Shown: positions 35,646 to 47,060, counted from the first letter of the stretch. The stretch: 64,000 bases of DNA from Sialis fuliginosa (GCA_961205875.1 OY540810.1:10974001-11038000); one strand, 5' to 3'. Numbers and translations: made by a program. Notes: generated from the sequence alone by a model not told the origin.

Positions 35646-36608
35646 ACACTTAAGGGTTATATGAACGGACAATCAGATAGGTACAAAAGTAGCTAAATTT
35701 TGAAATATACAAATATCTGCGTTATAAATATCGTAATAGATGTTATAAATAATACAAATTATAACTAGAGTCGTTACATATATGAAGCTAATTTTTCCTC
35801 TCCAATGACTATTTTGTTAAATTTATACAAATTCTAATAAAGATAGTTTATTATTTTGACACTGACTATACTGCAAATTCAACCTAACAAAAAAATATTT
35901 TAAATATAATTTACGTTATTTATAGCTGCAAATTAATAAATATAGTTTATATAATTATTAAAAATACGCAATCCTGTGTTATAAATATAACAATTATTGA
36001 TATTTATCATTATTAACATAAATATTTCACATTCTAATTATCAGTTTTCACAAAGCTATTGTCGTTTTCAGGTTGGTAAATATTGCTGTCAAACACTAAT
36101 AGAATATCTTGATATTTTATTATTTAAGCACTTTTAATTGCACTATGTACTAAATTTTTCTTTAATTCTCTATAAGAAACATAATATATGACCTAATTAT
36201 AAAAAACAAAGATCTTTTATAATCGTTTTTTCAAAAAATACTTTGTTTACATTGTTATCAAATTTACATGCATAACAGTCGTAGAGCGGGAAATTTAAAA
36301 TTTTGTTGTATTATAATTTATTTCTCGGAAACGGTTTAGTGAAAACATGATATTTTGCATAATTGTTCAACTAATCAAATACTACACTCCCTCCAAAAAT
36401 TAGAAAATCGGTAGCATTTTATCAATGTGTTTTACCTAAAAAATGTCGAAAAATATCAGTTTCCCATAAGAACACATGTTAAATTTAAATCAATATATTT
36501 CCTAAACGGCTTAGTGAATCAATTTAATATTTTGTCTATTGCATAAGAATGCTAATGGGAACATTCCAACCAATTTTCATGTATTTGGTAGCATTTTGAA
36601 ATACATTA
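35646..36608 (+). repeat. Repeat D, copy 2
   Basis: Starts directly at the end of the repeat B copy (35645) with CACTTAAGGGTTATATG and runs colinear with 2487-3448 to GCATTTTGAAATACAT. Shared oddities such as the AGTCGTAGAGCGGGAAATTT block confirm the match. Confidence 0.85.
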
Positions 36609-38029
36609 ATTAAATTTAACAGTTAAAAAAAATCGATTTTTTTTACCCATCACAGTTGAGTTCTCTCTAGTTGAATCACGGCTAAGGGAACGATCCCCCA
36701 CAAAAACCCCTCCTCTCCTGCGGAGTCAGCGGTTATGATTGTAACTAATGCTCATAAATCGCCAGTGAGTTGACATGCTCCTGTGCATCTCATCACGTAT
36801 TAGGTACCGCTGGTCTAGATTCTCAACAAACTTGTGAAGAACAATAGGGACTGCACGTGTAACTTGAAGCAATATGAATACATGAATTTATATTTAAGAC
36901 TAACACATAAATATTGTTTCTGGAGAGAGAAGTTTGTAGGAAAATAAAAGAGGATGTCAAGATTTTCACTTCCGCCGGCTGAATTATTTATTTTATTTAA
37001 ATTTGACATGGATACTTACGTATTTCTAATATTTTTTTGTTTATGTTAACTTCTGTTTTATTTGACAGCTTTGTTTAATATTGTTTCGTTATGAGAACAG
37101 AAGAAATGGTTTAAAGTACATAAATAAAATAAATATACATTTTTCTGTTTCTGTAAAATTACATTTTATGTCAGAAATATTAGAATGTTCATTTTGATGC
37201 AAAAAAATTCATTCAAAATTTAAAAATATTTCTCAAATTTTAAATGACCCCGTACAGAATTAATGAGATTTGATCAAAAGTTGTAATGAGTGCAACCCAC
37301 GAAACCCCGTAATTTCCATTTTATTTTATTTTTATTAGAAACTTTTAGAAAAAATTAGAAAAAATAAAAAGTACTTGGAATTAGCCGATAATACGATTAA
37401 ATTATTTTAGAATTAAACTAAATGCCACAAGAAGTACTAAAATTATTTTTTTAACCGAAATAAAAAATTCATCAATATACGCAAAAGTTAATATTTTGAA
37501 AAGTTTCAAATAATGTTTAATGTTTTTAAAAAATATTTTTTTAATTACATCTTAAAATAATTAATTATAATTCATATGAATATGACAGATAACATCAAAT
37601 TAAAAACATGTTTTTGAAGCTCACATGCTAAATGATTTTTTTTATTAGCGATATGGTGGAGGCCCCTAAGCAGCGCGAAGTCTATCTTGATGGTTAATGT
37701 GACTTCATATGTTTGGGTTATCATCACAAAAAATTAATATTTACCATATTTGAATTGCAATAAAATATCGTTTAGCCATTTTCCTAAATATACGAATTTT
37801 TTTACTATATCTATTTTTTTGTGAACAGTTAATTAATTGTAAGTTGCATCAATATTTTACTAGATTTGTGGCATATTGATTACTAGAAATTCTATTTCGA
37901 AATATTAACCTTTTTACTTTTATACATTTCCATTACACATTTTTAATTTTTTTTTTCTTTATACGAACTTGCCGTAAATGAATTATCATATAGTCTACAC
38001 TAATTCTAGTGTCTAAGGCTACCTAGTAG
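36609..38029. other. No gene recognised
   Basis: 36650-36830 is less AT-rich. The complement of CACGTATTAGGTACCGCTGG (36795-36814) resembles a hAT-type end without a visible partner. The rest is AT-rich. Confidence 0.45.
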
Positions 38030-38096
38030 TGTAAATCCCATTAAAATCGGTTCAGTAGTTTCCGTGTCAAGTCAGAACAAACATACATACAGAGCC
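38030..38096 (+). repeat. Retroelement-like 3' motif
   Basis: AAAATCGGTTCAGTAGTTTC followed by CAAACATACATACAGAG, a layout common to LINE or SINE 3' ends. Boundaries not defined. Confidence 0.5.
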
Positions 38097-38266
38097 AGGT
38101 TCCAAAACCTTTATTACCCTAATTGTAAATATGAATCCTCTAAAACGCGAAATAAATACGGTTACCCTTCTAGATAGTTCAATACATTTTTACCTTATAT
38201 AATTCAAAATTATCAATATGTTATTTTACCTATATAATGCTATATAACTGTAGCCTCTTTACCTCG

Positions 38267-38485
38267 AATTTTTTTAACGTTTCCTTTAACTATCGACTTA
38301 TACAAGTTCTACTATTCTGCAGAAAAATAAGTTTATAAAACAAAAATGTTTTTCGACTAGTTCTAGACCTCTTCTGATAGTTTGCATAAAAAAAACCTCT
38401 AGGAAACGAAACATCTGTATATATATCTCGAATTTAGCGTTTCCCTTAATTATCGACTTATAGAAGTTCTACCACTCTACAAAAT
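38267..38485 (+). repeat. Direct duplication, spacing about 160 bp
   Basis: CTCGAATTT, AACGTTTCCTTTAACTATCG and ACTTATACAAGTTCTAC at 38268-38312 recur as CTCGAATTT, GCGTTTCCCTTAATTATCG and ACTTATAGAAGTTCTAC at 38427-38472. Confidence 0.65.
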
Positions 38486-38567
38486 GAATTCCAAATATAA
38501 TAATTCAAATATCATAAATAAAGAACTACATATCAAATATTAAATTCAAACAGTTAATTATATTATA

Positions 38568-39458
38568 CAGGATGAGTCATATAAGATGAAACAAATTTAA
38601 ACAGTTGATTGAAAAAAATATTTCAAGTAAAAAAGTTCTTATAAAATTCTTCGTGAGGAAGATCACACTCCCAAATATTTAGTCTTAAATAATTAGTTTT
38701 TATTTAATATTTTGAGAACCCATTGTGATACAGTAATAAAATTTGATAATTGGTTTAGTATTACTACGTGTTATCGATTACCTTTATCAACCAATGATTA
38801 TTTTGACCAGGGATGTATGAAGCCAGTGGGTCCTTTAATTTTTATCTACTATTTTTTTGTTAAAGAGAAAAAAAAACTACTAAAATTTAAGTAAGTTTTT
38901 CTCCATGTGGCCATCCGTCGCCCCCTCTGAACTGGCACCCCGAACGGGCACCCAATCTCCTTCTCTAAAGCCGACATTGCTGTTATACATTAACATAATA
39001 AGTAACGAATTTTCATAAATATAAAAATTTCAAACATCAACCATTCTTTTTTCCAAAGCTTACTTGACTAGAATTTAATATTGCACTCGACTAACAAACA
39101 TAATATATATTTTAATTTTTCATGGCAATTGTGATTTTTATTCAATAATGAATAAAATGCGTTGTATCTTTGTTATGAGTTATTTTATTATCGAAGATAC
39201 GAGAAGCTTCGCGATCGTTTATAAAAAAAATTGTTTTCCGATTTCTAAAAATGTCACATTTCTTTCCATTTCAGATTAAGACAAACACATTTTATAATCG
39301 GTTTAGTATTAATACGTGGTTACTAAACCGATTAATTAAATCTTTGAGGATCTGTAGCTCCCTCACGAAGAATTTCACATGTTTATGTTGATTTTTTTCT
39401 TGAAATATTTTTCTCGATGAACTGTTTATGTTTATTCCACCTGATATGACTCATCCTG
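38568..39458. mobile_element. Inverted-repeat element with CAGGATGAGTCAT ends
   Basis: About 890 bp with terminal inverted repeats of roughly 95 bp. The left starts CAGGATGAGTCATAT; the right ends ATATGACTCATCCTG; inner matches include TCTTCGTGAGG against CCTCACGAAGA. TA flanks both ends. The interior shares a segment (38700-38850) with the repeat at 23053-23360 and holds an inverted fragment of repeat B at 39186-39300. The short frame at 38712-38894 is treated as repeat sequence, not a gene. Confidence 0.75.
39186..39300 (-). repeat. Repeat B fragment nested in the 38568 element
   Basis: TTATCGAAGATACGAGAAGC followed by GATCGTTTATA and CAGATTAAGACAAACACA: the complement of the B right end, within the interior of the inverted-repeat element. 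Confidence 0.5.
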
Positions 39459-40154
39459 TATATATATACGATTGAGCACACTAATATAAAAAATCAATAA
39501 AGAAGAACAACAAAAAAGCATAACAGATAAAATTAATAGGTAAATAAAATCATAACATAACAAAAAAACGCTATACGACAAAAAACTCATTCAAAAAGTA
39601 GAGTCCTAAGAAAAATACATGTTTACATTTCATATACAATTAACAAGTGATTTATGTAGACAACGCTATCAAGTTCTATTTTTCTTCCCATGTGTCTAAC
39701 CAAAAAACAAGTTCAGTCAAAGAAGTCGTCGAACAAGATAATCAAATGAAAAACACAACGAATGAAATGGAAGATTTGATAGAGTGAGACAGTCACTAGC
39801 GGAAATGTGGAAAATGTAATAAGGAAATTTAATTCAATTTTGCGAACTTCGGCCTGCTAATGTTGTCCTTCATGAAATGTTTCGATTTTAAGGAAAACAG
39901 CTTGTTTTTCATGAAAAAATAATATTCCAGTATATTTGCACAGCTAATTCAAATCACTTCTGTAGGAAAATTACGTTAGCATACCGGGCGTTTACATTTC
40001 TTTTCATTTTAATGAAGTAGGATTCACTGTGTATAAGAATTGATAATATAAGAACTTTTAATAAAAAATACGTATTGACATAATTCATTTTAACAGTATT
40101 ATTTTTTTATGAAAACGACGAATTTTTCTCAAATACTATATACATAATTTTTTA

Positions 40155-40485
40155 CTTTTGCTTCCTCGCCATTTCGAATATACTAGAAACTTTGTGATCG
40201 TTTATTCTCCGATTTCAAAATTTTCACTTGATCTTTCCGTTTCAGGTCAAGACAAACACTTTTCGTTCCGTGCTTGTCTGTCTGTCCCCTGAATCCTTGT
40301 CACACGCATAACTCATGAACCAGTGAACCGATATTAATGAAACTTAGTTGGTTTGCTTGAAGACGGTCTCATTTCGAAATCATTAAAATCATGTGTAAGA
40401 GGGAGAGGCGACATACCAAAATGGTTATTTTTTCATGATATTTCAAGAACGACACATGTTTTAAAACGGCCATAACTATAAAATA
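40155..40485 (-). repeat. Repeat B fragment, inverted
   Basis: Begins GCTTCCTCGCCATTTCGAAT, includes CTTGTCACACGCATAACTC, and stops after AAGAACGACACATGTT, so only the terminal 330 bp remain. Confidence 0.75.
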
Positions 40486-40511
40486 AATATACAACTATGG
40501 AAATATTTATT

Positions 40512-40690
40512 TTCGCTATGATGTCTGTCTGTCTGTAAACGCTGAAACTCAAAAGCGACAAATCATAGAAGGGTCAAATATTTTACTTAGAATTAATTTT
40601 CGTCTGGGAAGAAAGCCTACTATTTTTGAAAACGATCTTAAAACTGGAAACAGATGTTTACTGTTATTAATTTTTGAAAAAAAACGTTTT
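40512..40690 (+). repeat. Segment related to 1497-1660
   Basis: ATGTCTGTCTGTCTGTAAAC, CTGGAAACAGATGTTTACTG and TTATTAATTTTTG. It lies between the repeat B fragment and the family E element. Confidence 0.5.
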
Positions 40691-40732
40691 TAAAGAAATA
40701 ATTAAAAATAATATTTCGAATGGTTAATAACA

Positions 40733-41283
40733 GAAAAATATCTGCCATGGGTACCACGAGCTTTCTTATACGCTGTACTGAGTGTATATAAAAGATGCAA
40801 AAAAACTGCTATAGGTACCACAGTACTTGCTTCTATTTGTATAAAAAAATAATAAAAAATAAATTATAGGTAAATAATGATATTATCTACAATTTTTGAC
40901 TGAAAAATGTTTTATAAAAAATATTTTTAGCTATAATTTGTAGATAATTTTTTTTCTATCTTTTATCAGTTCGTCACAAATATTATTTTTATTAAATTAG
41001 AAATACGTACCTACACTGTTCATTGTTATTGTATGAAAATTTGATAACTGCACAATTTGAGGTAAATCATAATATAAAAAAATAGTTTGAATGAGAAAAA
41101 AAATATTTTACAATTTTAGCACTACACAAATTAACTTTTACAGCTACCTTTTTTTACCACTGAACTAATTTGTTTTTACAATTGCAAATTTCAATTTTAG
41201 AGCTACACAAACATGTATTACAACTGCACACTAAAATAACCTCTGCGTATAAGAAAGTTCCGTAGATCCCATAGCAGTTTTTT
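40733..41283. mobile_element. Inverted-repeat element with ACTTTCTTATAC ends (family E)
   Basis: Left end CTGCCATGGGTACCACGAGC then TTTCTTATACGC. The right end is the complement of CTGCTATGGGATCTACGG, continuing AACTTTCTTATACGC. A second, degraded left-type unit (CTGCTATAGGTACCACAGTA) lies at about 40808. There is no coding. Confidence 0.65.
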
Positions 41284-41400
41284 TTATAATTTTCACCACA
41301 CGCCACTGACTTTACGAAACGTAAAAATAACCTGCGTACAATTTCGTTACAACTCGTTCGTCTAACATAATAATTTGTCTCGTCGTAAGTTCAAGCCACG

Positions 41401-41430
41401 CACACACACACACACACACCAACACACACA
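41401..41430 (+). repeat. (CA)n microsatellite
   Basis: About nine CA units, an interruption, then four more, followed by a C-rich stretch. Confidence 0.8.
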
Positions 41431-41913
41431 TTCTGCCCCCACTCCACCGCCACATTAACGTATAAAGTTGTAAATTGTCGTATAAGTTTTTGAACTATGT
41501 TCAAGTTATGTTTTGCTAATGTTGCGTTTGTCTGACTGGGTGCTCCATGCCACTCACAATTAGATTATACTCAAGATAGAAGCAGGCACAAGAAGACGTC
41601 TCCAGAGCGGGAATAATAAATGACGTGGCATCAAGAAAAAAAATACACACGCCTTCTACGCACCCGCCCAAGCTCCACGCCTCATCTAAGTTGAAAATTA
41701 ATCAATGTTAAGTAATTAGAAATTTTGTTGCGCACTTCTCCGCTGTTTATATGGCTTTGTGTATACTTAACAAGAGGGGGTGGGACGTGGGGGGTAGTTT
41801 AATGTAATTTTATGTCGAGATTGTGTGTAAGTTGCAATGACTCTTGAAGTTAATTAGTTGTAAATTATTTTGCTGATTGCGTATATATATTATAAACTAC
41901 GCATGTGCGTATA

Positions 41914-42492
41914 TGGGCAAATCCACAGAACGTGGCCGCTTTGGGGGAACAATAGTGCGCGTGTGGGAATGTATATTACCCACCCATAAGTACACGAACT
42001 CAAAGTATACTTTATTGTGGATGTAAACATGGAGTTACAAGTCGATTGCTTGATTCATATAAAAACTGCAGCACAATTTGCATTGAAAAATCGGTTATTT
42101 TCACGTTTTCAGAATGGAACTTTTAAAAAAAGAAAAATTCATACCACCGCAATTTTCTCAGATTCAAACCAATGAATCTGAAATTTTTACTGGACATGTT
42201 TTTTGGTACAATGAACCTTTTCCCGGAGTTTCAAAGGCGCACACCTCTTACATTTCATATGCGTGATTGTTTTATCCAGCGAACGGCAATTTCAGCGTTT
42301 TTTATTTGGTTTATTTGCTGTAACTTTTGGAACATCCGAAGCACACTCCTGAAATCGAGACCAATTATTCTTCTCTTTGTTACGAAGATTTTGAGACGAC
42401 ATAGAAGAGTGTGCGTTCAATGCTCCATTTTGAAGAAGCATTTGAGTATTTTAATTTAAAGTTAATGCGACCACGTTCTGTGGATTTGCCCA
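41914..42492. mobile_element. TA-flanked element with about 28-bp inverted repeats
   Basis: The left end reads TGGGCAAATCCACAGAACGT and the right end is its reverse complement, continuing as GGYCGC inward. TA dinucleotides lie immediately outside (41912-41913 and 42493-42494), fitting the Tc1/mariner superfamily. The 579-bp interior is not a simple AT-rich filler: it contains coding-like frames (see 42029-42490). It ends only 13 bp before the hAT-like terminus at 42506. Confidence 0.75.
42029..42490 (+). pseudogene. Unidentified coding-like segment inside the TA-flanked element
   Basis: Two overlapping + strand frames look protein-like. From 42029: MELQVDCLIHIKTAAQFALK then NRLFSRFQNGTFKKRKI. 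From 42114, in another frame: MELLKKEKFIPPQFSQIQTN then ESEIFTGHVFWYNEPFPGVS, a stop at 42264, and after further stops TPEIETNYSSLCYEDFETT and MLHFEEAFEYFNLKLMRP, running into the right inverted repeat. A frameshifted remnant of an element-encoded protein or a captured host fragment would both fit. The junction before 42114 resembles a splice acceptor (ttttcag). I do not recognise the protein and assign no function. The frame at 42172-42459 is a shadow. Confidence 0.4.
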
Positions 42493-42505
42493 TATATGTA
42501 ACGAA

Positions 42506-42560
42506 CAGGCCCGGATACGACCGGTGGGCAACCGGACAAATGCCCGGTGGGCCAATCAAA
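42506..42560 (+). mobile_element. hAT-like terminus, left
   Basis: CAGGCCCGGATACGACCGGT then GGGCAACCGG, an end typical of insect hAT elements. No matching 8-bp duplication with the terminus at 43872-43922 was found, so the two may not be partners. Confidence 0.5.
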
Positions 42561-42605
42561 ATACATATAAAATAAATTTTTAAAACATTGAAAATTATAT
42601 CCTAA

Positions 42606-42744
42606 TACCGTGTTTAGACTGAAAAAACAAAACAGCAACATTGTGTCTTTTTGACAAAAGTGCAATAAACCCTATGCATTTTTAAATATGATGTGTTTTC
42701 AAACACCGTGTTGCTGTTTTGTTTTCTTTGGTCTAAACACGGCA
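42606..42744 (+). mobile_element. 139-bp palindromic MITE, copy 1 (PIF/Harbinger-like)
   Basis: Ends TACCGTGTTTAGAC and GTCTAAACACGGCA, with about 45-bp inverted repeats containing ACAAAACAGCAACA. Flanked by TAA on both sides (42603-42605 and 42745-42747). A 3-bp TWA duplication is the PIF/Harbinger (Tourist) signature. The second copy at 62362-62500 has exactly the same length and lies in opposite orientation. Confidence 0.8.
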
Positions 42745-42896
42745 TAACATATTTCGTTGTGTTTTTTTAAACTTGTAGATTTTTAGACATTTAAACTATT
42801 ATAGTAGAGCTAGGCATGGACCGTGAAATTTCGGATTTCGGCCGTATACCGACGTGAGCATACGAGATTTAATATTTGAATGTATCTATTAAAACA

Positions 42897-43188
42897 ATAA
42901 TCATAAAAAAGTATCTTTGTCTGTATGTTTGTTACCTTTTCACGGCTAAACCGATGAACCGCTCTTGATAAAATTTGGCAGGAAGATAGCTTGCATCCAG
43001 AGAAAGGACATAGGCTACTTTATATACCGAAAATTTATTAGATAAAAAAATGGGTGTGTACTTTTGTACACGCGATAGGTTTTTTGGCGTAATGATATGG
43101 CAAATGCATAACTAAAACTCTGTTTAATTGACTATCATAGCAGAAATCTGTATTACCACGTGGACGAAGTCGCAGGTAACGTGTTAAA
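42897..43188 (-). repeat. Short retroelement-like repeat (family A)
   Basis: TTTGTCTGTATGTTTGTTAC, CGGCTAAACCGATGAACCGC, TTGCATCCAGAGAAAGGACA, and the complemented head CACGTGGACGAAGTCGCAGG. It lies between the two hAT-like ends at 42506 and 43922. Confidence 0.75.
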
Positions 43189-43871
43189 AAACCCAAAAAA
43201 TTAGATTTTCAAAACATTTATATAACTATCTTTAGCGCCTAGGTAGGTATGTACATTTAAAAAATCTACAAAAAAAGAGTGCCTACCATATGTTGCTCAC
43301 AAGTTATCATCGAGTAAATTTTTATTTTTAAATGTGTTTTTTAGTCGTTCTGAATAATATTTTGAATTGGAACTTGCTACACTTACATATTTATAATCAT
43401 AAGAAATACATTTTCCTAAAATTTTATTAAAATCCATTCACTAATGGTCGTTATAAAAAAAAATACTAATTGGTTTGGTTTTTATTTTCTTTAAGTTATG
43501 TAATAAAATTATAAGATTTTAAAATATTTAGTTTTATTGGGAAATTCATAACGAAAAAAATGCATTTTTAGTCTTCCGCGAAAACGAAACACTAATGAAA
43601 TCACTTTGGTGTCCGTCCATCCGTTTGTCACAGGCAATTTTCTCTGAAACTATTCAACGTAAAAATTTAAAATTTAATACAAAGATAGTTTTGTTTACAT
43701 TTTTTAAAATAAAATCGACAAGATTCAAAAACACTAAAACAGCCTCATCATTGTTTTTGTTTTTGTTTTTTTAATAAAAATTTGGAAGCCTTCACTTTTT
43801 TATGGAAAAACTTTAATTTTTTCGAAAATGGTCATATACATGAAAATTGTTCAAAAAATTGTTATAAGCGG

Positions 43872-43922
43872 CCCCTTGATCACTTGCTGCCCGGGGCCCC
43901 AGAGCCTCTAGTTACGGCCCTG
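43872..43922 (-). mobile_element. hAT-like terminus, right
   Basis: The complement reads CAGGGCCGTAACTAGAGG then CTCTGGGGCCCCGGGC, another hAT-like end facing the one at 42506. The 1.4 kb between them holds the 139-bp MITE and a family A copy. Confidence 0.5.
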
Positions 43923-45000
43923 TTGAACATTTATTTTTGTAAACATAAATAACAGAAACCACTAATGGATTGGAAACGTATTTTCGAAACCAAAATCACT
44001 TTTCCCCCTTTCGAATCATTAATAAATAAAAATAAATATCAAGTATTCCAGGATATCATCAGCTGAAACGTTATAAATACATAATACATCCAGGAATGTA
44101 GCAAAAATCTTCCGGCCTTCCATTGAAAGGGTTAAATAATTAAACAAATGGACAGCGTATATACATAAATACGGTGCTAAAATATTAATGAAAGGGAGAA
44201 AAAATATTCAAAGTGTTGCTTCTCTTCAATTTTTTTTAAAAGGTTGAAACAATTTTTCTAAAAATTGATTCAAAAAGATTCGAGATATACAATAGTAAAA
44301 AAACGCCTGTAAATGAATTAAGTTTTTTTGTACCTCGCGAGTGCCTGCAAGCAAAATTACTTACTATGTACTAATTATATATTAAGTATGCAATAACACT
44401 AACTATAAAACAATGATAGAATAGGAAATTTAGTTACACAATGTTTACCTTTAAATATATATACGTACAGTATATGATTTACAACTGAAAAAAATAGAAA
44501 ATTTTAAATACAAATAAAGATTTAAGAGCGCCGTTATTGCGAAACGCCGTTAAGCGATTAACCGTTTTTGAGAGGTGTTACTATATTTACATTCAATAGA
44601 GCTGCACGCCGAGATGAGAGTGCTTTAAATATTATTTAGGCAATCTTATTTATATGTAAGTCTCGTAATTTATTTATTACAAAATAATAAATGAAAAAAC
44701 TATTTTTAATAAAAAAAATCATACGAGATTTTTCTCGGTTTTGGTCACGTGTACAAGACAAAATCGAGACGAGTCTGGTTGATTTTTTTACAAGATGAGG
44801 CTGAACGAGATGGCTTCAATTTTCAAGAAACGCGATCAAAACGAGACTATTCTTTCCTAACTCTCGTGTTCAGCTGTAAATTATGACGAAATGTTATCAT
44901 TGAATTATTTTAAACAACTAAAAACATTAAATTGTGTGTATTAGCAAAACTAAATCAAATAAAAAACAAAAGGTATATTTCTGGTAATTTTGTAAACTAA

Positions 45001-45431
45001 CCACCCAAAATAAAACAAAAACAAAACACTCTCGGCTATATAAACAATACACCCATTAAAGAATTCCCCGCAAAACAATTTATATCTATTGTTTCCGGTA
45101 CACGAGCAAATCCGTCTAAAAATAAACCACCATCTTACAAAAACATCAAAAAATAACAAAGTTTGAGCAGTAGCAATTTATATAAAAAATCGGATTCCAT
45201 ATATGTGCGAATATTTTAAGACACCTACAGCCATTTGCAAACGCAGTAAAATTTATCATCACAAATGATACTTCAAGGAACGCTTTTCCCCAACACAAAT
45301 AAACGGTGCTGCTTCTGAGAGAAGACAAATTGTCAAAAGTTGTGTTAGGTAAGCAACAGTACTTCGTTAAATTGCCTGTAGATGTCAGTAGGTACTTAGC
45401 GAACAAACACCTTGTAGTACTATTGTTTCTT
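45001..45431 (+). pseudogene. Possible decayed coding segment, unidentified
   Basis: Two stretches on the + strand read like protein rather than chance frames. The first, 45001-45153, includes TLGYINNTPIKEFPAKQF and SIVSGTRANPSKNKPPSY and ends at a TAA. The second, 45303-45431, reads TVLLLREDKLSKVVLGKQ then QYFVKLPVDVSRYLANKH. In between the frames shift, with fragments such as IKNRIPYMCEYFKTPTAI. The composition is rich in charged residues and poor in the Phe/Ile/Asn bias of random AT-rich frames here. I do not recognise the family, and no splice signals clearly bound it. It could be a dead transposon or retrotransposon protein, a processed pseudogene, or chance. The minus-strand frames over the same interval look less protein-like. 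Confidence 0.35.
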
Positions 45432-45773
45432 TAAGTTGTCGTCACTGCCTTACGCGGTTTAAATTTACAGTCTAACAGTTGTTTCACTAAACTGCCTTAT
45501 ATTTCCAACGTCACGTAAACGGTTCTTGCAATTCAATCTTTATTTTCTATAAAAGCTGGAATGGTATTGAATATACGTATCAGGATATTTGCGTTCTATA
45601 AAATGAAAATAAACCTTCACAAAATGTACTTCAAGCAACAATAACGTTATACTATGTGTCAACATTTATATATCAATACATATATTCATACCTACATATA
45701 CTTATGTACATTTAGGTATATTATATCATATACATATGTGAATAGAAAATTGATACTCTACAGACTTATAGTT

Positions 45774-46059
45774 CAGTGTTTACCAAAGTTAAAATTACCA
45801 TGTACCCCTTTTGAGAATAAAATTCAAAGGAGGGTCAGAAATTTTTTGAAAAAATGGAATTTTAAAGCTGTTTTTCATATAAATAATCCACTTACGCACA
45901 ACGAAATTTAAAAAAAAAAGTTTAAAATCGCATTTATACATAATTTGTTGTTCAAAACACAAAATTAATTTTTAAAATATATACGTACGTCACGTACCCC
46001 TTGAAAAACTATCGTGTATCCCTTGAAGTACGCGTACCACACTTTAGTAAACACTGCTG
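45774..46059. mobile_element. Short hAT-like element
   Basis: Left end CAGTGTTTACCAAAGT with GTACCCCTTTTGAG inside. The right end is the complement of CAGTGTTTACTAAAGT (plus an extra CAG) with GTACCCCTTGAAA inside. Flanks TTATAGTT and GTATAGTT could be an 8-bp target duplication with one change and a small shift. The frame at 45654-45911 crosses it. Confidence 0.7.
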
Positions 46060-46127
46060 AGTATAGTTTATAATATTTAAAAAAAAACTTTTACATTATT
46101 ATCTTACTATCTTCACGTTAGTTATGT

Positions 46128-46390
46128 AAATTAACTAATGTGAAAATTATTAATAAAAGGGTTAGAACGTACATAAATTTTATTAATAACTATCAATTTT
46201 AGTTCTGAGTGACTGACTCATCAATACCCAGCCCAAACCTCTGAATCTTTGTAGAAACTTGAAATTAACTCATTTAAAAATTACTAATAAAATGGTTAGA
46301 ACAAAGTACATTTTTATTAAAAATTATCAAATTTAGTCCTGAGTGACTGACTCATCAACGCCTAGCCCAAACGTGAAATTTGAATGACGT
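46128..46390 (+). repeat. 134-bp tandem duplication
   Basis: Two units of period 134 (AAATTAACTAATG at 46128 and AAATTAACTCATT at 46262; TGAGTGACTGACTCATCAA in both). Several differences between the units indicate age. Confidence 0.7.
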
Positions 46391-46429
46391 AAGTACCTAG
46401 TAAGAAGAGATTTTCCAAATTCAGACCCT

Positions 46430-47060
46430 AAATGTACTAAATTAGAAATATTTGTTAACTGTAAAACAGCTTAATTTGATGTCAAAATGGTGGACATTTA
46501 AACTAATAAATCTTTTCATTGATTCAAATATGATTCTTTATTTTATTACTTTTGTGTCGTAGTACTTATCCATCACTGGTTGTACATTACTGGTTTTACT
46601 TTGTTCATTACTGGAAAAAAAAACATAAATAAAATAAAAGGCTATAATTAAAAAAATAAATTACAGTACCCCGCATTAGTCAGTAACCGATTTGCATACA
46701 GAACAAAAAGAAAAGAAGAGCATACAGAAACATGGTTTATTGATTGGTTATTTAGATACAATAGTTATGACGGTTTTAATGTTACATTTTGTGTTCAAAC
46801 TGCCGTACTTTATACGGGCTGCCATGGCGACATAACCACAGTAACCGATAATTTTGTTTTCTGGCAGTGTTAACTGACTTATGCCGGGCCCTGTATATTT
46901 GCGGACTTTAGTAATTAAAATGATTTAATAAAGAAGTACTTGTTTTATTAGTAATATAAGTTCATGAGAATTACAAAAAAGAAGCCCATCAATCCCAAAA
47001 ACAGTATACCTTGCTCTTAAAGTAGCCAAGGCTGGTACTAATAAGTTAAATAAGTATTTA
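46430..47060 (+). repeat. Family C repeat, interrupted copy
   Basis: Shares TGTACTAAATTAGAAATATTTG, the ACTGTAAAACAGC block, the stretch around TACTGGTTTTACTTTGTTC, AATAAAGAAGTACTTG, and the end CTTAAAGTAGCCAAGGCTGG with other C copies. It is split by the 230-bp MITE at 46664-46893. Confidence 0.75.
46664..46893. mobile_element. 230-bp MITE inserted in a family C repeat
   Basis: Inverted ends CAGTACCCCGCATTAGTCAG and the complement of CAGGGCCCGGCATAAGTCAG; TA on both sides. Other family C copies in the window show the undisturbed site (AAATAAACTATATTTGC at about 26225 and 3748), so the insertion and its TA duplication can be read directly. No coding capacity. Confidence 0.85.

Noticed and set aside
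36795..36814. hAT terminus
   Set aside because: The complement resembles a hAT end, but no partner end or target duplication was found.
42172..42459. 95-aa + strand frame as the coding frame of its element
   Set aside because: The other two frames (from 42029 and 42114) read more like protein; this one is Phe/Ile/Arg-rich and looks like their shadow.
45654..45911. 85-aa frame as a gene
   Set aside because: Crosses the left end of the hAT-like element at 45774; composition is typical of AT-rich noise.
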